The notes: generated from the letters alone by a model not told the origin. A stretch of DNA of 64,000 nt from Jongsikchunia kroppenstedtii DSM 45133 (GCF_000380485.1 NZ_AQYG01000046.1:1-64000), one strand, 5' to 3'. Shown: positions 11,261 to 20,998, counted from the first letter of the stretch. Made by a program: numbers and translations.

Positions 11261-11803
11261 TCAGCCCATCGTCATCTTGGGTGCGTCGAGCGGGTTGGTC
11301 TTGTTGAAGATCAGCCAGATCAGGGTGATGACCACGAGGGAGCCGACGAAGAGGTACGGCGCGAACTTGCGCAGCCGACCACGCCACGGGAGAAAAGCGT
11401 CGGCGGCGAATGCGCCGGCGCCGGTGAAGATGAGCGCCGAGGAGCCGAGGACGAGCAGCCATTCGGTCTCGAGATCGCCGAAGTTGTAGCTCGACGCCAT
11501 ACCCAGTTTGGTCAACCAGGCGCCGACCATCACGGAGAGGAATCCGGCCGCCGCGACCTGGGTGAGCAGACCCAGCAGGATCGCCACTCCCCCGAAGAAT
11601 TCGCCGAGGACGAGCAGCGTCGCCATGAGGTCGGGAACCCGCCAGTTGCCACCCATCATGTCGGTGAACTTCGAGATGCCGGGGCCACCGAAGGCGCCGA
11701 AGAGCTTCTGGCTGCCATGGTAGATCGCCGACGCACCGACCAGAATGCGCAGGAAGACCAGCCCGATGTCGAGATTGCGGTCTTTGATGTCGAGGTTCGT
11801 CAT
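11261..11803 (-). CDS. DoxX family integral membrane protein
   Basis: A 180-residue membrane protein of the DoxX family with four helices: LDIGLVFLRILVGASAIYHG (containing the family HG-Q-KLFG signature), MATLLVLGEFFGGVAILLGLLTQVAAAGFL, LLVLGSSALIFTGAGAFAADAFL, and a C-terminal YLFVGSLVVITLIWLIF. Some DoxX relatives in mycobacteria take part in membrane oxidoreductase complexes linked to thiol redox balance, but the function of this copy cannot be read from sequence. It is followed upstream by a second DoxX gene on the same strand, 72 bp away. Convergent with ilvD. Confidence 0.88.
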   Translation of the reverse strand: MTNLDIKDRNLDIGLVFLRILVGASAIYHGSQKLFGAFGGPGISKFTDMMGGNWRVPDLMATLLVLGEFFGGVAILLGLLTQVAAAGFLSVMVGAWLTKLGMASSYNFGDLETEWLLVLGSSALIFTGAGAFAADAFLPWRGRLRKFAPYLFVGSLVVITLIWLIFNKTNPLDAPKMTMG

Positions 11804-11875
11804 GCGATCAGGATCCTATACGGACCGCGGTCCGCACAAGTTGATGAGACAACCGTCACCGGACCGATACCCAGG

Positions 11876-13057
11876 TCAGCCGGTGGGATTGCCCGGCGAG
11901 TGGAACGGATTGGTGCCGTTGAACAGCAGCCACACGACCGCGGCAGCGGCGATCGCCACCACCAGCCAGGCCACGGAGCCGATCCACGGCCGGCGCGCCC
12001 ACCCGCGTCCGAAATCGAGCGAGATGCGCCCGGGACCAGTCAGGATGACGGCGGCGGCGGCCGCGCACAGCAGCAGCTCGTACTCGATGCCGCCGTGCTG
12101 CGGGCGCCCGTCACGCACCGGATCGCTCGCGAAGAACCAGACGCCCCCGCTCAGGGTCGCCTTGTACGCGGCGGCGATGATCCAGGTGCCGAGGAGCGCC
12201 GAGCCGGCGATCGGCGTGGCCAGTCCGAGGATCAGTAGCAGGCCGCCGACGGACTCCGACAGCGCGCCGATCGTCGCCAGCGTCCGGGCCGCGTCGTGAT
12301 TGAAGCCGATGTTGGTGTTCTGCTGGTTGATCAGGAAATCGCGGAAGCCGCTCAAATGCGGGCCGCTCCACCAGCCGAACAGCTTCTGCGTGCCGTGGAT
12401 GACGCCGATCGCACCGACCGCCAACCGCAGCACCAGCAGTCCCAGGTCCTGCGTGCCTCGCCGCGATGCCTTGCGCGCTGCGTCGAGCTCGTCCCCCAGC
12501 CGACCGCGACCGGTGTCGAGGTCGGCGCCACGCGGTTCCGGCTCCCAGTCGTTGTCGATCGCCGCGGTGTCGGCCGCCCAGCTCGCCGAGGCCGGGTCGG
12601 CATACGGCTGGTCTTCGAGACTGCGCTCCCGGCGGCCGTATGCGCGGTGGAAGTCGTCGCGGTCGATCGGCATGCCGGTAGTCTCGGCTTCCGGATCGAC
12701 CCGCCGGATGGCCGCCGTGTCCTCGTCGCCGATGCCGCCCGGGGTCGAGATTCTGGTCGTATCGGCGGATGTCCCGCTGGGGATCGCCGTCGTGGCACCC
12801 TCGGCATCGTCGGTCGACCGCTCGACACCGCGCGGCGGCGTTGCCTCGTCGGTCGACTGGTCGGCCGGGGGCTGCGGCCGGCGGTACGGGGTGAAACCGA
12901 GATCGCCCTCGTCCGTCCCGTCCTGATCCCGCTGATCGGCGGAACTGCCTGGTACCGACAGCGCTCCGGTCGGTTCGTCGAACGGGCTTCCCGCGGTCGA
13001 CGAATCCGGCACGTCGGGGGTCTCCGACTTGTCCTTCCCGCTTTTACGACTCCACAC
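11876..13057 (-). CDS. DoxX family membrane protein with long disordered N-terminus (Rv3005c-like)
   Basis: About 393 residues. The first ~200 are low-complexity and acidic (Asp, Thr, Pro, Ala, Glu) without predicted structure; the second half is a DoxX domain with LGLLVLRLAVGAIGVIHGTQKLFG and three further helices. The final segment VAWLVVAIAAAAVVWLLFNGTNPF matches the ending of the neighbouring DoxX protein (TLIWLIFNKTNPL), so the two domains are paralogs. The start is uncertain: GTG at 13057 (used here) or GTG at 13087 adding ten residues; neither has a clear ribosome site. Divergent from the lppZ-like lipoprotein gene, an arrangement also seen in mycobacteria. Confidence 0.82.
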   Translation of the reverse strand: MWSRKSGKDKSETPDVPDSSTAGSPFDEPTGALSVPGSSADQRDQDGTDEGDLGFTPYRRPQPPADQSTDEATPPRGVERSTDDAEGATTAIPSGTSADTTRISTPGGIGDEDTAAIRRVDPEAETTGMPIDRDDFHRAYGRRERSLEDQPYADPASASWAADTAAIDNDWEPEPRGADLDTGRGRLGDELDAARKASRRGTQDLGLLVLRLAVGAIGVIHGTQKLFGWWSGPHLSGFRDFLINQQNTNIGFNHDAARTLATIGALSESVGGLLLILGLATPIAGSALLGTWIIAAAYKATLSGGVWFFASDPVRDGRPQHGGIEYELLLCAAAAAVILTGPGRISLDFGRGWARRPWIGSVAWLVVAIAAAAVVWLLFNGTNPFHSPGNPTG

Positions 13058-13131
13058 GTCTGCACCATACGACGCAATCGACCACACAGCGGATACCCGG
13101 CCCGGCGCGCCTCATCAGTAGGCTGGCGGGC

Positions 13132-14277
13132 ATGCGCAACGCCCGACTGACCGCTCTCGTCGTGGCGCTGCTGACGATCATCCTGGTGAGTACCAGCGCG
13201 TGCAGCTTCAGCAAGCAGGACCACGAGCGCGAGGCCGGCCCCTTCACCCCGCAGTTCTCGGGCGGACAGGCACCGGCGACCCCGACGCCGCCCCCGCCGA
13301 CCTCCCGCGACAAGGGACCCTGCGCCGATCCCGACAACACCGTCATCATCACCTGCCTGGCAAGCACCGCCGCGGTCTATCCGGGCCCGTCGGCGCAGGA
13401 CGCGTTCGTCGCCGAACGCACCACCGGAAAGGTGCTCTCGACGCTGCCCGGAACCTGGAAGCTGTTGACGCTGGCCCAGTTCGATGTCGACGCCTCGGGC
13501 GACGGCGGCCTGATGGATTTCGCGTTCTCGCCGACCTACAGTCAGGATCATCTGATCTACGCGTACATCACCACGCCGAGCGACAATCGGATCGTTCGGA
13601 TCGCGCCCGGCGATGTCGCCAAGCCCATCCTCACCGGTATTCCGAAGGGCCCCACCGGCAATCTGGGATCGATGATGTTCGTCGGCGACCAGCTGGTGGT
13701 GGCGACCGGCGACGCCGGAAACCCCGGCGCCGCAAACGATCCGGGCTCGTTGGCCGGCAAGATGCTGGTCCTGGGGTCGATCAACGTCGGCTCGCCGGCA
13801 CCGCCGCGGATCCTCGTCTCGGGACTGGGGAACTCCCCGGCGATGTGCCCGGAGGCCGATTCCGACAACTTCTACATCTCCGATCAGGCCGTGGGCGGCG
13901 ATCGGCTGCAACAGATTTCGCTGCATGCCGACACCGCCTCCGGGAATGTCAGCGTGACCGGTCCGCCGAAGGTGCTGTGGACATGGCCGGATCAGCCCGG
14001 GGTCGCGGGTTGCGCCGCCGCCGGCGGCACGGTGATGGTGTCGGAGACCAAGACCCAGCGCATCGAATCGCTGGTTCCGCCGACCGACAAGAATCCGACC
14101 ATGGAGGCGCCGAAGGTGGTGCTGGAGAAGCGCTTCGGCGCGCTCGGTCGCGGCGCGGCGGGTCAGGCCGGATTCGTCTTCGCCACCGTCAACAAGCAGT
14201 ACGGAAAGCCGGGCAAGACCGACGACCGGGTGTTCATCATCCCGCCGAGCGCCGGCCAGACCGAGGATCGCGACTGA
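13132..14277 (+). CDS. lppZ: LppZ-like lipoprotein, glucose/sorbosone dehydrogenase-type beta-propeller
   Basis: A 381-residue exported lipoprotein. The signal peptide ends in the lipobox VSTSAC, with Cys at residue 24, followed by a proline-rich linker. The rest resembles the six-bladed propeller of PQQ-dependent sugar dehydrogenases: GDGGLMDFAFSPTYSQDHLIYAYI is the family DPDF-like region, and the later blades include MMFVGDQLVVATGDAGNPGAA. Whether it binds PQQ or has enzyme activity is unknown; mycobacterial LppZ is uncharacterised. Gene order (DoxX protein divergent from lppZ) supports orthology to Rv3006. It is convergent with the VOC gene, three bases apart. Confidence 0.85.
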   Translation: MRNARLTALVVALLTIILVSTSACSFSKQDHEREAGPFTPQFSGGQAPATPTPPPPTSRDKGPCADPDNTVIITCLASTAAVYPGPSAQDAFVAERTTGKVLSTLPGTWKLLTLAQFDVDASGDGGLMDFAFSPTYSQDHLIYAYITTPSDNRIVRIAPGDVAKPILTGIPKGPTGNLGSMMFVGDQLVVATGDAGNPGAANDPGSLAGKMLVLGSINVGSPAPPRILVSGLGNSPAMCPEADSDNFYISDQAVGGDRLQQISLHADTASGNVSVTGPPKVLWTWPDQPGVAGCAAAGGTVMVSETKTQRIESLVPPTDKNPTMEAPKVVLEKRFGALGRGAAGQAGFVFATVNKQYGKPGKTDDRVFIIPPSAGQTEDRD

Positions 14278-14280
14278 ACG

Positions 14281-14718
14281 TCAGCTCTTCGTGAGCTCCT
14301 CCGCGAGCATCACGAGGATGCCGCTGGGGCCACGGAGGTACGTGAGCTTGTAGACATCCTGATACGTGGCCACGCCCCGCAGCGGATGGCAGCCATGCCG
14401 CGCGGCGATCGCGAGCGCGGCATCGATGTCATCGACCGAGAACGCGACCCGATGCATACCGATCTCATTGGGACGCGTGGGTTCGGTCTCGATCGCGTCG
14501 GGGTGGATGTATTCGAAGAGCTCGAGACGACCCTGCCCGTCCGGTGTCTGCAGCATCGCGATCTTCGCGTGGTTGCCGTCCAGACCCACCGCCGTATCGG
14601 TCCACTCGCCGCTGACGGTGTCGCGCCCCAGGACAGTGAGTCCGAGGTCGGTGAAGAAGGCGATGGCTGCGTCGATGTCCCGGACGGCGATACCGACATT
14701 CTCGAGTTTGATGGGCAT
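14281..14718 (-). CDS. VOC superfamily (glyoxalase/bleomycin-resistance fold) protein
   Basis: A 145-residue two-module VOC protein. First module: MPIKLENVGIAVRDIDAAIAFFTDLGLTVLG; second module: IGMHRVAFSVDDIDAALAIAARHG. Metal-ligand candidates are the acidic residue in LELFEYI, the His in MHRVAF and the final Glu in ILVMLAEE. Proteins of this type act as dioxygenases, lyases or drug-binding proteins; the substrate cannot be told. It lies directly downstream of the FAD monooxygenase on the same strand (11 bp gap) and is likely cotranscribed. An in-frame ATG at 14727 would add three residues. Confidence 0.82.
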   Translation of the reverse strand: MPIKLENVGIAVRDIDAAIAFFTDLGLTVLGRDTVSGEWTDTAVGLDGNHAKIAMLQTPDGQGRLELFEYIHPDAIETEPTRPNEIGMHRVAFSVDDIDAALAIAARHGCHPLRGVATYQDVYKLTYLRGPSGILVMLAEELTKS

Positions 14719-14728
14719 GCGCGGCATG

Positions 14729-16057
14729 CTACCGAGCATCGCCGACCGGGACTGGCAACCAGCCATCACTCGTCTTCGACCGCATCCGGGCGCGCTGCTT
14801 CTCGATCTCCGCCGCGAGCTCGGTGCGGATGTCCCGCAGAGTCTCCCGCCGCCGATGCGGGTACTTCCGGAGCGTCGTGAACGTCGCGGCGAGCAGTCGA
14901 GGCGTCGTGAACAGCTTGGTCGAGGGAACGTCCCGGTTGATCACCTTCAGCAGCGTCGCTCCTCCGGTCGGGTCGTCGGCGATCCGCCGGAGGACCTCGC
15001 TGACCAACGGCGACGATGCTCCCGGCCGGCCCAGCTGCATTGCCAGCCAATACATGTCGTAGGAGCTCCGGTCGCGGGCGCGCCACCATTTCTTCGTGGC
15101 CTCGTCCTGCGCGAGGGCCGACCCGGTCGCCGACCCGATCGCCGCCGACAGCGACCTCGCCTGACACAGCGCGTCGGAGATTCCCTGTCCCGCGAAGAAG
15201 TCCTTGAACTGGCCGGCGTCACCGACCAACGCCCAGCCGGGCCCCGCGGACTCGCGAAAGTAGCTATGCCAGTTGGCCATCACGCGCAGGGGCCCATCAC
15301 GCTCGGCGCCCCGGACGATGTCGTCGAGCTCGGGCCAGGACTTCAGGGCGTTGCGAAAATTGGCTTCGCGATCGCGATTGAAATCGCCCGCACGGTCGCA
15401 ATCGACGCCGACCACCGCCATGTACAGGCCCGAGTCGGTCGGACTGGCCAGGAATCCAAGATCCCCTTTGCGGCCGAGGCGGATCCGGGGCTCCTGCGGA
15501 CCGGCCGCAAAGTACCCCCAGATCGCTATCCGGCCGGCCGGCCGCGCCAGATATTCGCGCGCGCCGACGGATTTGGCCACCACCGAGCCCCGACCATCCG
15601 CACCGATCACGAGCCCCGCCTCGATCGGCCCGGTCGCGGTCTCGACGCCGACCACCCTGTCGGCGGACATCCGAACGCCGGCCACCCGGCATCCGGTTCG
15701 CACCTCGACGCCCGCGGATGCGGCCGCCTGCTGCAGCGCGTGATCGAGTACCGTCCGCCGGACATTCAGCCCTGGACATCGCAAATCCTCCGGGAGGGCA
15801 GCGTCGATCCGGACGTCGTCGTTCACAAAGCTGAGAGTGTCGAGCCGCGCCGCGCCGCGGGCCAGCACCGGATCCAGCACCCCGAGGTCGTCCAGGATCT
15901 CGACTCCCCGCGGCTGGATTACGTGGGTCGACGGCGTCTCGCTCGGAAACCTCGCCTTGTCGAGAAGGCAGACCCGCGCTCCCGCCCGCGCCAGGTATAT
16001 GGCGAGCGCCGAGCCCGCGCACCGGCCGCCAACCACGACCACGTCGAACGACTCCAT
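14729..16057 (-). CDS. FAD-dependent monooxygenase/oxidoreductase (geranylgeranyl reductase-like)
   Basis: A 442-residue group A flavoprotein. The N-terminal dinucleotide motif VVVVGGRCAGSALAIYLARAGARVCLLDK is complete. The second signature VIGADGRGSVVAKSVGA (around residue 155) and the GD motif WALVGDAGQFKDFFAGQGISDAL (around residue 285) are also present, the order expected of this class. Likely an NAD(P)H-dependent hydroxylase or reductase of a hydrophobic substrate. The start ATG at 16057 is preceded by CGGAGAG at normal spacing; the longer frame from 16093 is not supported. Divergent from a TetR regulator with a dyad operator between them, so it is the probable target of that regulator, together with the VOC gene downstream. 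Confidence 0.87.
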   Translation of the reverse strand: MESFDVVVVGGRCAGSALAIYLARAGARVCLLDKARFPSETPSTHVIQPRGVEILDDLGVLDPVLARGAARLDTLSFVNDDVRIDAALPEDLRCPGLNVRRTVLDHALQQAAASAGVEVRTGCRVAGVRMSADRVVGVETATGPIEAGLVIGADGRGSVVAKSVGAREYLARPAGRIAIWGYFAAGPQEPRIRLGRKGDLGFLASPTDSGLYMAVVGVDCDRAGDFNRDREANFRNALKSWPELDDIVRGAERDGPLRVMANWHSYFRESAGPGWALVGDAGQFKDFFAGQGISDALCQARSLSAAIGSATGSALAQDEATKKWWRARDRSSYDMYWLAMQLGRPGASSPLVSEVLRRIADDPTGGATLLKVINRDVPSTKLFTTPRLLAATFTTLRKYPHRRRETLRDIRTELAAEIEKQRARMRSKTSDGWLPVPVGDAR

Positions 16058-16086
16058 GCGCACTCTCCGCTCACCCAGAAACGAAC

Positions 16087-16099
16087 TTACCACTGGTAA
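16087..16099. promoter_or_regulatory. Candidate TetR operator
   Basis: Perfect dyad TTACCA-C-TGGTAA in the 102-bp divergent region between the FAD monooxygenase and the TetR gene, 30 bp upstream of the former and 60 bp upstream of the latter. Position and symmetry suit binding by the adjacent regulator; binding itself is inferred. Confidence 0.55.
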
Positions 16100-16159
16100 A
16101 ACTAACGATGATCTGGGGACTTATCAATGGAAAGATTGTTCGGACAGTATTCTGAAACG

Positions 16160-16762
16160 ATGACCGACGCCGACACCCGCAAGCCGTATCACCATGGCAA
16201 CCTGCGCGCGGCCGCCGTCGCCGCAGCCGTCGCCGAGGTCGAGGAGGTCGGCATCTCGGCGGCGTCCATGCGTCGGATCGCCCGCCGGGCGGACGTCACA
16301 CACGCGGCCCTCGCCCACTACTTCGTCGACAAGACCGGCCTGTTCACCGCTGTTGCCGCGGAAGGATTCAGACGCGCAGCGGAGACGATCGGCCCCGCCT
16401 CGACCGGTGAGAGGGCTTTTCTGACCGGAGGCCTGGAGTACGTACGGTTCGCGCTCGACAACCGAGGCTTCTACGAGGTGATGTTCCGGCCCGACCTCTG
16501 GCGAAGCAGCGACCCCGATCTTCAGCGGGCCAAGGCGGCGGCATTCGACGTCCTTTACGGTGCCGCGCGCAGGAGCCTCATCAGTACCCGCGACCCCGAG
16601 ACCGTCACCGACGCCGACGTCGCGAGCCTCGTGATCACGGGCTGGTCGATGTCGCACGGCTACGCCACGCTTTTCGCCGCCGGCAACCTCGCCGATCGCC
16701 CCGAGGGCGACATCTTCCGCGGCGTCGAACTGCTGGAATCGCTGCTCGCTCGCGCTCGATGA
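16160..16762 (+). CDS. TetR family transcriptional regulator
   Basis: A 200-residue repressor-type protein. The N-terminal HTH starts YHHGNLRAAAVAAAVAEVEEVG and continues ISAASMRRIARRADVTHAALAHYFVDKTGLFTAVA, a textbook TetR DNA-binding domain. The C-terminal half contains the WHG-type ligand domain common in actinobacterial TetRs (ITGWSMSHGYATLFAAGNL). Divergent from the FAD monooxygenase; it probably represses that gene and perhaps itself through the dyad at 16087-16099. Ligand unknown. The next gene, mycothione reductase, is 84 bp downstream on the same strand, so read-through is possible. Confidence 0.9.
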   Translation: MTDADTRKPYHHGNLRAAAVAAAVAEVEEVGISAASMRRIARRADVTHAALAHYFVDKTGLFTAVAAEGFRRAAETIGPASTGERAFLTGGLEYVRFALDNRGFYEVMFRPDLWRSSDPDLQRAKAAAFDVLYGAARRSLISTRDPETVTDADVASLVITGWSMSHGYATLFAAGNLADRPEGDIFRGVELLESLLARAR

Positions 16763-16846
16763 CATTGCCGCCGACACTTGTTACGAAATCGTCGGCCACG
16801 CGCTTTGCGCGCATTCCCCGGTAATTCCGCGAGTAGCGTCGGCCGG

Positions 16847-18271
16847 GTGAACGCATCCCAGTCAGCGCCGAACAACGCATACGACCTGATCATCGTCGGG
16901 TCGGGCAGCGGAAATTCCATCCCCGACAGTCGATTCGACGATTGGTCCATCGCCATCGTCGATCAGGGAACCTTCGGCGGCACCTGCCTGAATGTCGGCT
17001 GCATACCGACCAAGATGTTCGTCTACCCCGCCGACCGCGCCGCCGATGCCCGCGACAGCAGCCGCCTCGGTGTCGATTGCGGAGCCGTCGAGACCCATTG
17101 GGAGAAGATCCGCGACCGCGTCTTCGGGCGAGTCGACGCCATCGCGGCAAACGGCCTGCACTACCGACAGGACGATTGCGACAACATCGACGTCTATCAG
17201 CAGCATGCGCAGTTCGTCGCGCCACGCGACGACGACACCGGGCTCATCCGGCTGCGGCTGGCCGACGGGACGATCCTCGCCGCCCGGCGGGTGGTGCTGG
17301 CGGCCGGCTCCCGCCCGGCGGTTCCGCCGGCAATCGCCCACAGTGGCGCAACCTTCCACACGAACGACACCATCATGCGGCTGCCGCGGCTCCCCGAACA
17401 CATCGTGATCGTCGGGTCGGGCGCCATCGCCGCCGAGTTCGCGCACGTATTCGGCGATCTCGGATCACGAGTCACCGTGGTCGCCCGCGGCGATCATTTT
17501 CTGCGATCGCACGACGAGACGGTGAGTGCGCGCTTCACCGAAATCGCCACCGCCCGCTGGGATGTTCGGTTCTCGACCGAGGTTGTCGGCGCATCGGATA
17601 CCGACGACGGCGTCGACATCGAGCTATCCGACGGAAGCCGGATAACCGCCGACGTCATGCTCGTCGCCACCGGCCGCATTCCCAACGGTGACCGTCTCGA
17701 CCTCGCGAAAGTCGGTCTCACGCTCGATGACTCGGGCCGGGTACCGGTCGACCGGTACCAGCGAACCGCCGCCCACAACATCTACGCGCTCGGGGACGTC
17801 AGCTCGCCGTACATGCTGAAACACGTCGCCAATCATGAATCGCGGGTCGCCGCACGTAACCTCCTCGACTACTGGGACTCGCCGACCGCCGTCACCGATC
17901 ACCGTGCGGTCCCGGATGCCGTCTTCACCTGGCCGCAGGTCGCCGCGGTCGGGCTCACCGAGGCCCAGGCACGCGAGGCCGGACTCGATATCGCGGTGGC
18001 CGTGAAGGCGTATGGCGATGTGGCCTACGGATGGGCGATGGACGATAGCGAAGGGCTGTGCAAGCTCATCGCCGATCGACATACCGGCACACTGGTCGGC
18101 GCGCACATCGTGGGCGAACAGGCGTCCACTCTTATCCAGACGCCTACGACTGCCATGAGCTTCGACATTCCGGTCGCCGATCTGGCACGCGGTCAATACT
18201 GGCCGCATCCGGCGTTGCAGGAGGTCATCGAGAACGCCCTCTTGGAGCTGGGCCTCGACAACGCGGGCTGA
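16847..18271 (+). CDS. mtr: Mycothione reductase
   Basis: NADPH-dependent flavoprotein disulfide reductase that keeps mycothiol, the actinobacterial thiol buffer, reduced. The 474-residue protein has the FAD motif [12 protein letters not shown], the redox-active pair in [20 protein letters not shown], the NADPH motif [21 protein letters not shown] (around residue 187), and the C-terminal dimer-interface [15 protein letters not shown] with the catalytic His. The lack of a GxGxxG third Gly variant and the MFVYPAD segment distinguish it from lipoamide dehydrogenase and point to Mtr. The start is a GTG at 16847; there is no good ribosome site, but no other start fits the family alignment. Convergent with gatB. 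Confidence 0.9.
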   Translation: MNASQSAPNNAYDLIIVGSGSGNSIPDSRFDDWSIAIVDQGTFGGTCLNVGCIPTKMFVYPADRAADARDSSRLGVDCGAVETHWEKIRDRVFGRVDAIAANGLHYRQDDCDNIDVYQQHAQFVAPRDDDTGLIRLRLADGTILAARRVVLAAGSRPAVPPAIAHSGATFHTNDTIMRLPRLPEHIVIVGSGAIAAEFAHVFGDLGSRVTVVARGDHFLRSHDETVSARFTEIATARWDVRFSTEVVGASDTDDGVDIELSDGSRITADVMLVATGRIPNGDRLDLAKVGLTLDDSGRVPVDRYQRTAAHNIYALGDVSSPYMLKHVANHESRVAARNLLDYWDSPTAVTDHRAVPDAVFTWPQVAAVGLTEAQAREAGLDIAVAVKAYGDVAYGWAMDDSEGLCKLIADRHTGTLVGAHIVGEQASTLIQTPTTAMSFDIPVADLARGQYWPHPALQEVIENALLELGLDNAG

Positions 18272-18283
18272 ACCCGCGCGCTG

Positions 18284-19783
18284 TTACTCGCAGGCCGCGA
18301 GGACGAGCTCCTTGACCCGGGCCGGATCAGCCTGTCCGCGAGTGGCTTTCATGACATCACCGACGATCTTGCCTGCGGCCTGCACCTTGCCGCTGCGGAT
18401 CTTCTCGGCGATATCCGGATTCGCGGCCAGCGCCTCATCGACCGCCTTCTGCAGGGCCGAATCGTCGCGGACTACCTCGAGCCCGCGATCGGCGACGATC
18501 TGCTCCGGCTCGCCCTCGCCGTCGAGAACGGCGACGACGACCTGCTGCGCCAGCTTGTTGGTCAGCTTGCCCTCGTCGACCAGGCCGATCACGGTCGCCA
18601 CCTGGCGTGGGGTGATCGCCAGCCCGGACAGCTCGACCTCCCGCGAATTCGCTTGCTGGGCAAGGAAAGAGACCCACCAGCTGCGCGCGGCCTCCGGCTT
18701 CGCGCCCGCATCGACGGTCGCGATGATCAGATCGATGGCGCCGACGTTCACCAGGTCGCGCATCACCTCGTCGGACACGCCCCACTCGGCCTGGATTCGC
18801 GCCCGGCGCACCCACGGCAGCTCGGGCAGCGTGCCCCGCAGCTCCTCGACCCATGCCGAATCGGGCTGCACCGGAACCAGATCCGGCTCCGGGAAGTAGC
18901 GGTAGTCCTCGGCGGTCTCCTTGCGGCGACCGGCCGAGGTACTGCCATCCGCCTCCTGGAAGTGCCGCGTCTCCTGGATGATCTCGCCGCCCGACTGCAG
19001 GACGGCGCCCTGCCGGCACATCTCGTACCGCACGGCCACCTCGACGCTCTTGAGCGAGTTGACGTTCTTGGTCTCGGTCCGGGTGCCGAATTCGCCTGCG
19101 TCCTTGGCCATCAGCGACACGTTCGCGTCGCAGCGCAGCGAGCCCTGATCCATCCGAACATCCGAGACGTCCAGCGCCTTGAGCAGATCGCGCAGTGCCG
19201 TCACGTACGCGCGGGCGACCTCGGGGGCGCGCTCGCCCGCACCGACGATCGGCTTGGTGACGATCTCGACCAGCGGCACGCCGGCCCGGTTGTAGTCCAG
19301 CAGTGAGTAGCTCGCCCCGTGGATACGGCCGCTGCCGCCCATGTGCAGCGACTTGCCGGTGTCCTCTTCCATGTGCGCGCGCTCGATCTCGACCCGCCAC
19401 TCGGTGCCGTCGTCGAGCACCACGTCCAGGTAGCCGTCGAACGCGATCGGCTCGTCGTACTGGCTGATCTGGTAGTTCTTCGGCTGGTCCGGGTAGAAGT
19501 AGTTCTTGCGCGCGAACTGGCTGGACGGCCGGATCGAGCAGTTCAGCGCGAGGCCAATGCGGATCGCCGATTCGATCGCCTTGGCGTTGGCGACCGGCAG
19601 CGCCCCGGGGAAGCCGAGGCACACGGGGCACACCTGGGTGTTCGGCTCGGCGCCGAACGCGGTGGCGCAGCCGCAGAACATCTTGGTGACGGTGCCCAGT
19701 TCGACGTGCACCTCCATACCCATGACCGGGTCGAAGGCGGCGATGACGTCGTCGTAGTCCATGAGCTCGGCGGTCGCAGTCAT
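18284..19783 (-). CDS. gatB: Asp-tRNA(Asn)/Glu-tRNA(Gln) amidotransferase subunit B
   Basis: tRNA-binding kinase/transamidase subunit of GatCAB, which converts Glu-tRNA(Gln) or Asp-tRNA(Asn) to the correct amide in organisms lacking GlnRS or AsnRS. The 499-residue protein shows [20 protein letters not shown] (zinc-cysteine region), [14 protein letters not shown], the hallmark [19 protein letters not shown], and the C-terminal tRNA-binding YqeY-like domain beginning near residue 350. It is not next to gatCA, which lies 5 kb away on the same strand past pfkA and an insertion; the mycobacterial layout is similar but more compact. Confidence 0.97.
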   Translation of the reverse strand: MTATAELMDYDDVIAAFDPVMGMEVHVELGTVTKMFCGCATAFGAEPNTQVCPVCLGFPGALPVANAKAIESAIRIGLALNCSIRPSSQFARKNYFYPDQPKNYQISQYDEPIAFDGYLDVVLDDGTEWRVEIERAHMEEDTGKSLHMGGSGRIHGASYSLLDYNRAGVPLVEIVTKPIVGAGERAPEVARAYVTALRDLLKALDVSDVRMDQGSLRCDANVSLMAKDAGEFGTRTETKNVNSLKSVEVAVRYEMCRQGAVLQSGGEIIQETRHFQEADGSTSAGRRKETAEDYRYFPEPDLVPVQPDSAWVEELRGTLPELPWVRRARIQAEWGVSDEVMRDLVNVGAIDLIIATVDAGAKPEAARSWWVSFLAQQANSREVELSGLAITPRQVATVIGLVDEGKLTNKLAQQVVVAVLDGEGEPEQIVADRGLEVVRDDSALQKAVDEALAANPDIAEKIRSGKVQAAGKIVGDVMKATRGQADPARVKELVLAACE

Positions 19784-19833
19784 GCCGACGAGTCTAGTGC
19801 CGCACCACCAGCCGATTGCAGTCGGTCACGCTG

Positions 19834-19904
19834 CTCAAACCGTGGGCATACGGAGGTGCGGTGGACGTAGTGTCAACCGCCGCCCGCTATGCCCACGGTT
19901 TGAG
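19834..19904. repeat. Nested palindrome between pfkA and gatB
   Basis: Perfect 17-bp outer arms, CTCAAACCGTGGGCATA at 19834-19850 and its complement at 19888-19904. A 37-base interior contains a second dyad (GCGGTGGAC and GTCAACCGC, 8 of 9 paired). The 71-bp size and two-stem architecture resemble the elements at 4696 and 61325, although the sequence differs. It lies just beyond the pfkA stop and 50 bp upstream of gatB, so it may terminate pfkA transcription. Confidence 0.8.
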
Positions 19905-19911
19905 TAATGGC

Positions 19912-20946
19912 TCAACCGAAGAACGCCGCCGCATCTCGGTAACGAGACTCCGGCACCAGCTTGAGCTGCTTGGTCGCCTCGGCCAGCGGCACCAGGCCGA
20001 TCTCCTCGCCGCGCAGGCTGACCATCATCCCGTAGTCGCCGTTGTGGGCGGCATCGGCGGCGTTGACGCCGAACCGGGTCGCCAGCACCCGGTCGAACGG
20101 CGTCGGCGTACCACCACGCTGCACATGACCGAGCACGGTGACCCGCACCTCCTTGTTGATCCGGTTCTCGATCTCGATCGCCAGCTGATGCGCGACCCCG
20201 GTGAACCGCTCGTGACCGAACTCGTCGACCCCGCCCTCCCGCAGCGACATCGCGCTGTCGTCGGCCGGCTTGGCGCCCTCGGCGACGACGCAGATGAAAT
20301 GCTTCTCGCCCCGCTGGAAGCGCCGTTTCACCTGGCGACAGACCTCTTCGACATCGAAGGGCTGCTCCGGGATCAGCACCATATGCGCCCCGGACGCGAT
20401 GCCGGAGTTCAGCGCGATCCAACCGGCGTGCCGGCCCATCACCTCCACCAGCATCACGCGCTGATGCGACTCGGCCGTGGAATGCAGCCGGTCGATCGCG
20501 CCGGTCGCCACCTCCAGCGCCGTGTCGAAGCCGAAGGTCAGGTCGGTGCAGTCGATGTCGTTGTCGATCGTCTTGGGCACCCCGACGACCGGTACCCCTT
20601 CGTTCGACAGCCAGGTCGCCGCGGTCAGCGTGCCCTCGCCGCCGATCGGGATCAGCACGTCGATCCCGTTGTCGTCCAACGTTTGCCGGATCTGGTCGAG
20701 CCCGACGCGAAGCTGATCCGGATGGGTGCGCGCGGTGCCGAGGATCGTGCCGCCCTTGGTCAGCAGGCGGTCGTTGCGGTCGTCGGCGGCCAGATGCACC
20801 CGGCGGTCTTCCAGCAGGCCGCGCCAGCCGTCGAGGAAACCGACCACCGCCGAGCCGTATCGCACCTCGCTGGTGCGCACGACCGCCCTGATGACGGCAT
20901 TCAGCCCGGGGCAGTCGCCCCCGCCGGTGAGCACTCCGATCCGCAT
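19912..20946 (-). CDS. pfkA: 6-phosphofructokinase
   Basis: Phosphorylates fructose 6-phosphate in glycolysis. The 344-residue protein starts [23 protein letters not shown], the phosphate-binding loop. It has the substrate motif [15 protein letters not shown] (catalytic Asp), the GGEGTLTAA loop, and [13 protein letters not shown]. The combination of Gly in GGEGT and Lys in PKTIDND is the actinobacterial group III pattern; relatives with it are ATP-dependent, whereas the PPi enzymes usually have GGDDT. The start MRIG is preferred to the upstream in-frame MGF because it matches the mycobacterial enzyme. Monocistronic, followed by the palindrome at 19834-19904. Confidence 0.95.
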   Translation of the reverse strand: MRIGVLTGGGDCPGLNAVIRAVVRTSEVRYGSAVVGFLDGWRGLLEDRRVHLAADDRNDRLLTKGGTILGTARTHPDQLRVGLDQIRQTLDDNGIDVLIPIGGEGTLTAATWLSNEGVPVVGVPKTIDNDIDCTDLTFGFDTALEVATGAIDRLHSTAESHQRVMLVEVMGRHAGWIALNSGIASGAHMVLIPEQPFDVEEVCRQVKRRFQRGEKHFICVVAEGAKPADDSAMSLREGGVDEFGHERFTGVAHQLAIEIENRINKEVRVTVLGHVQRGGTPTPFDRVLATRFGVNAADAAHNGDYGMMVSLRGEEIGLVPLAEATKQLKLVPESRYRDAAAFFG

Positions 20947-20998
20947 GAAACCCATTGTGGGCCCCCGCGGTGCACACCGCAGTCCATGCCGGACATCG

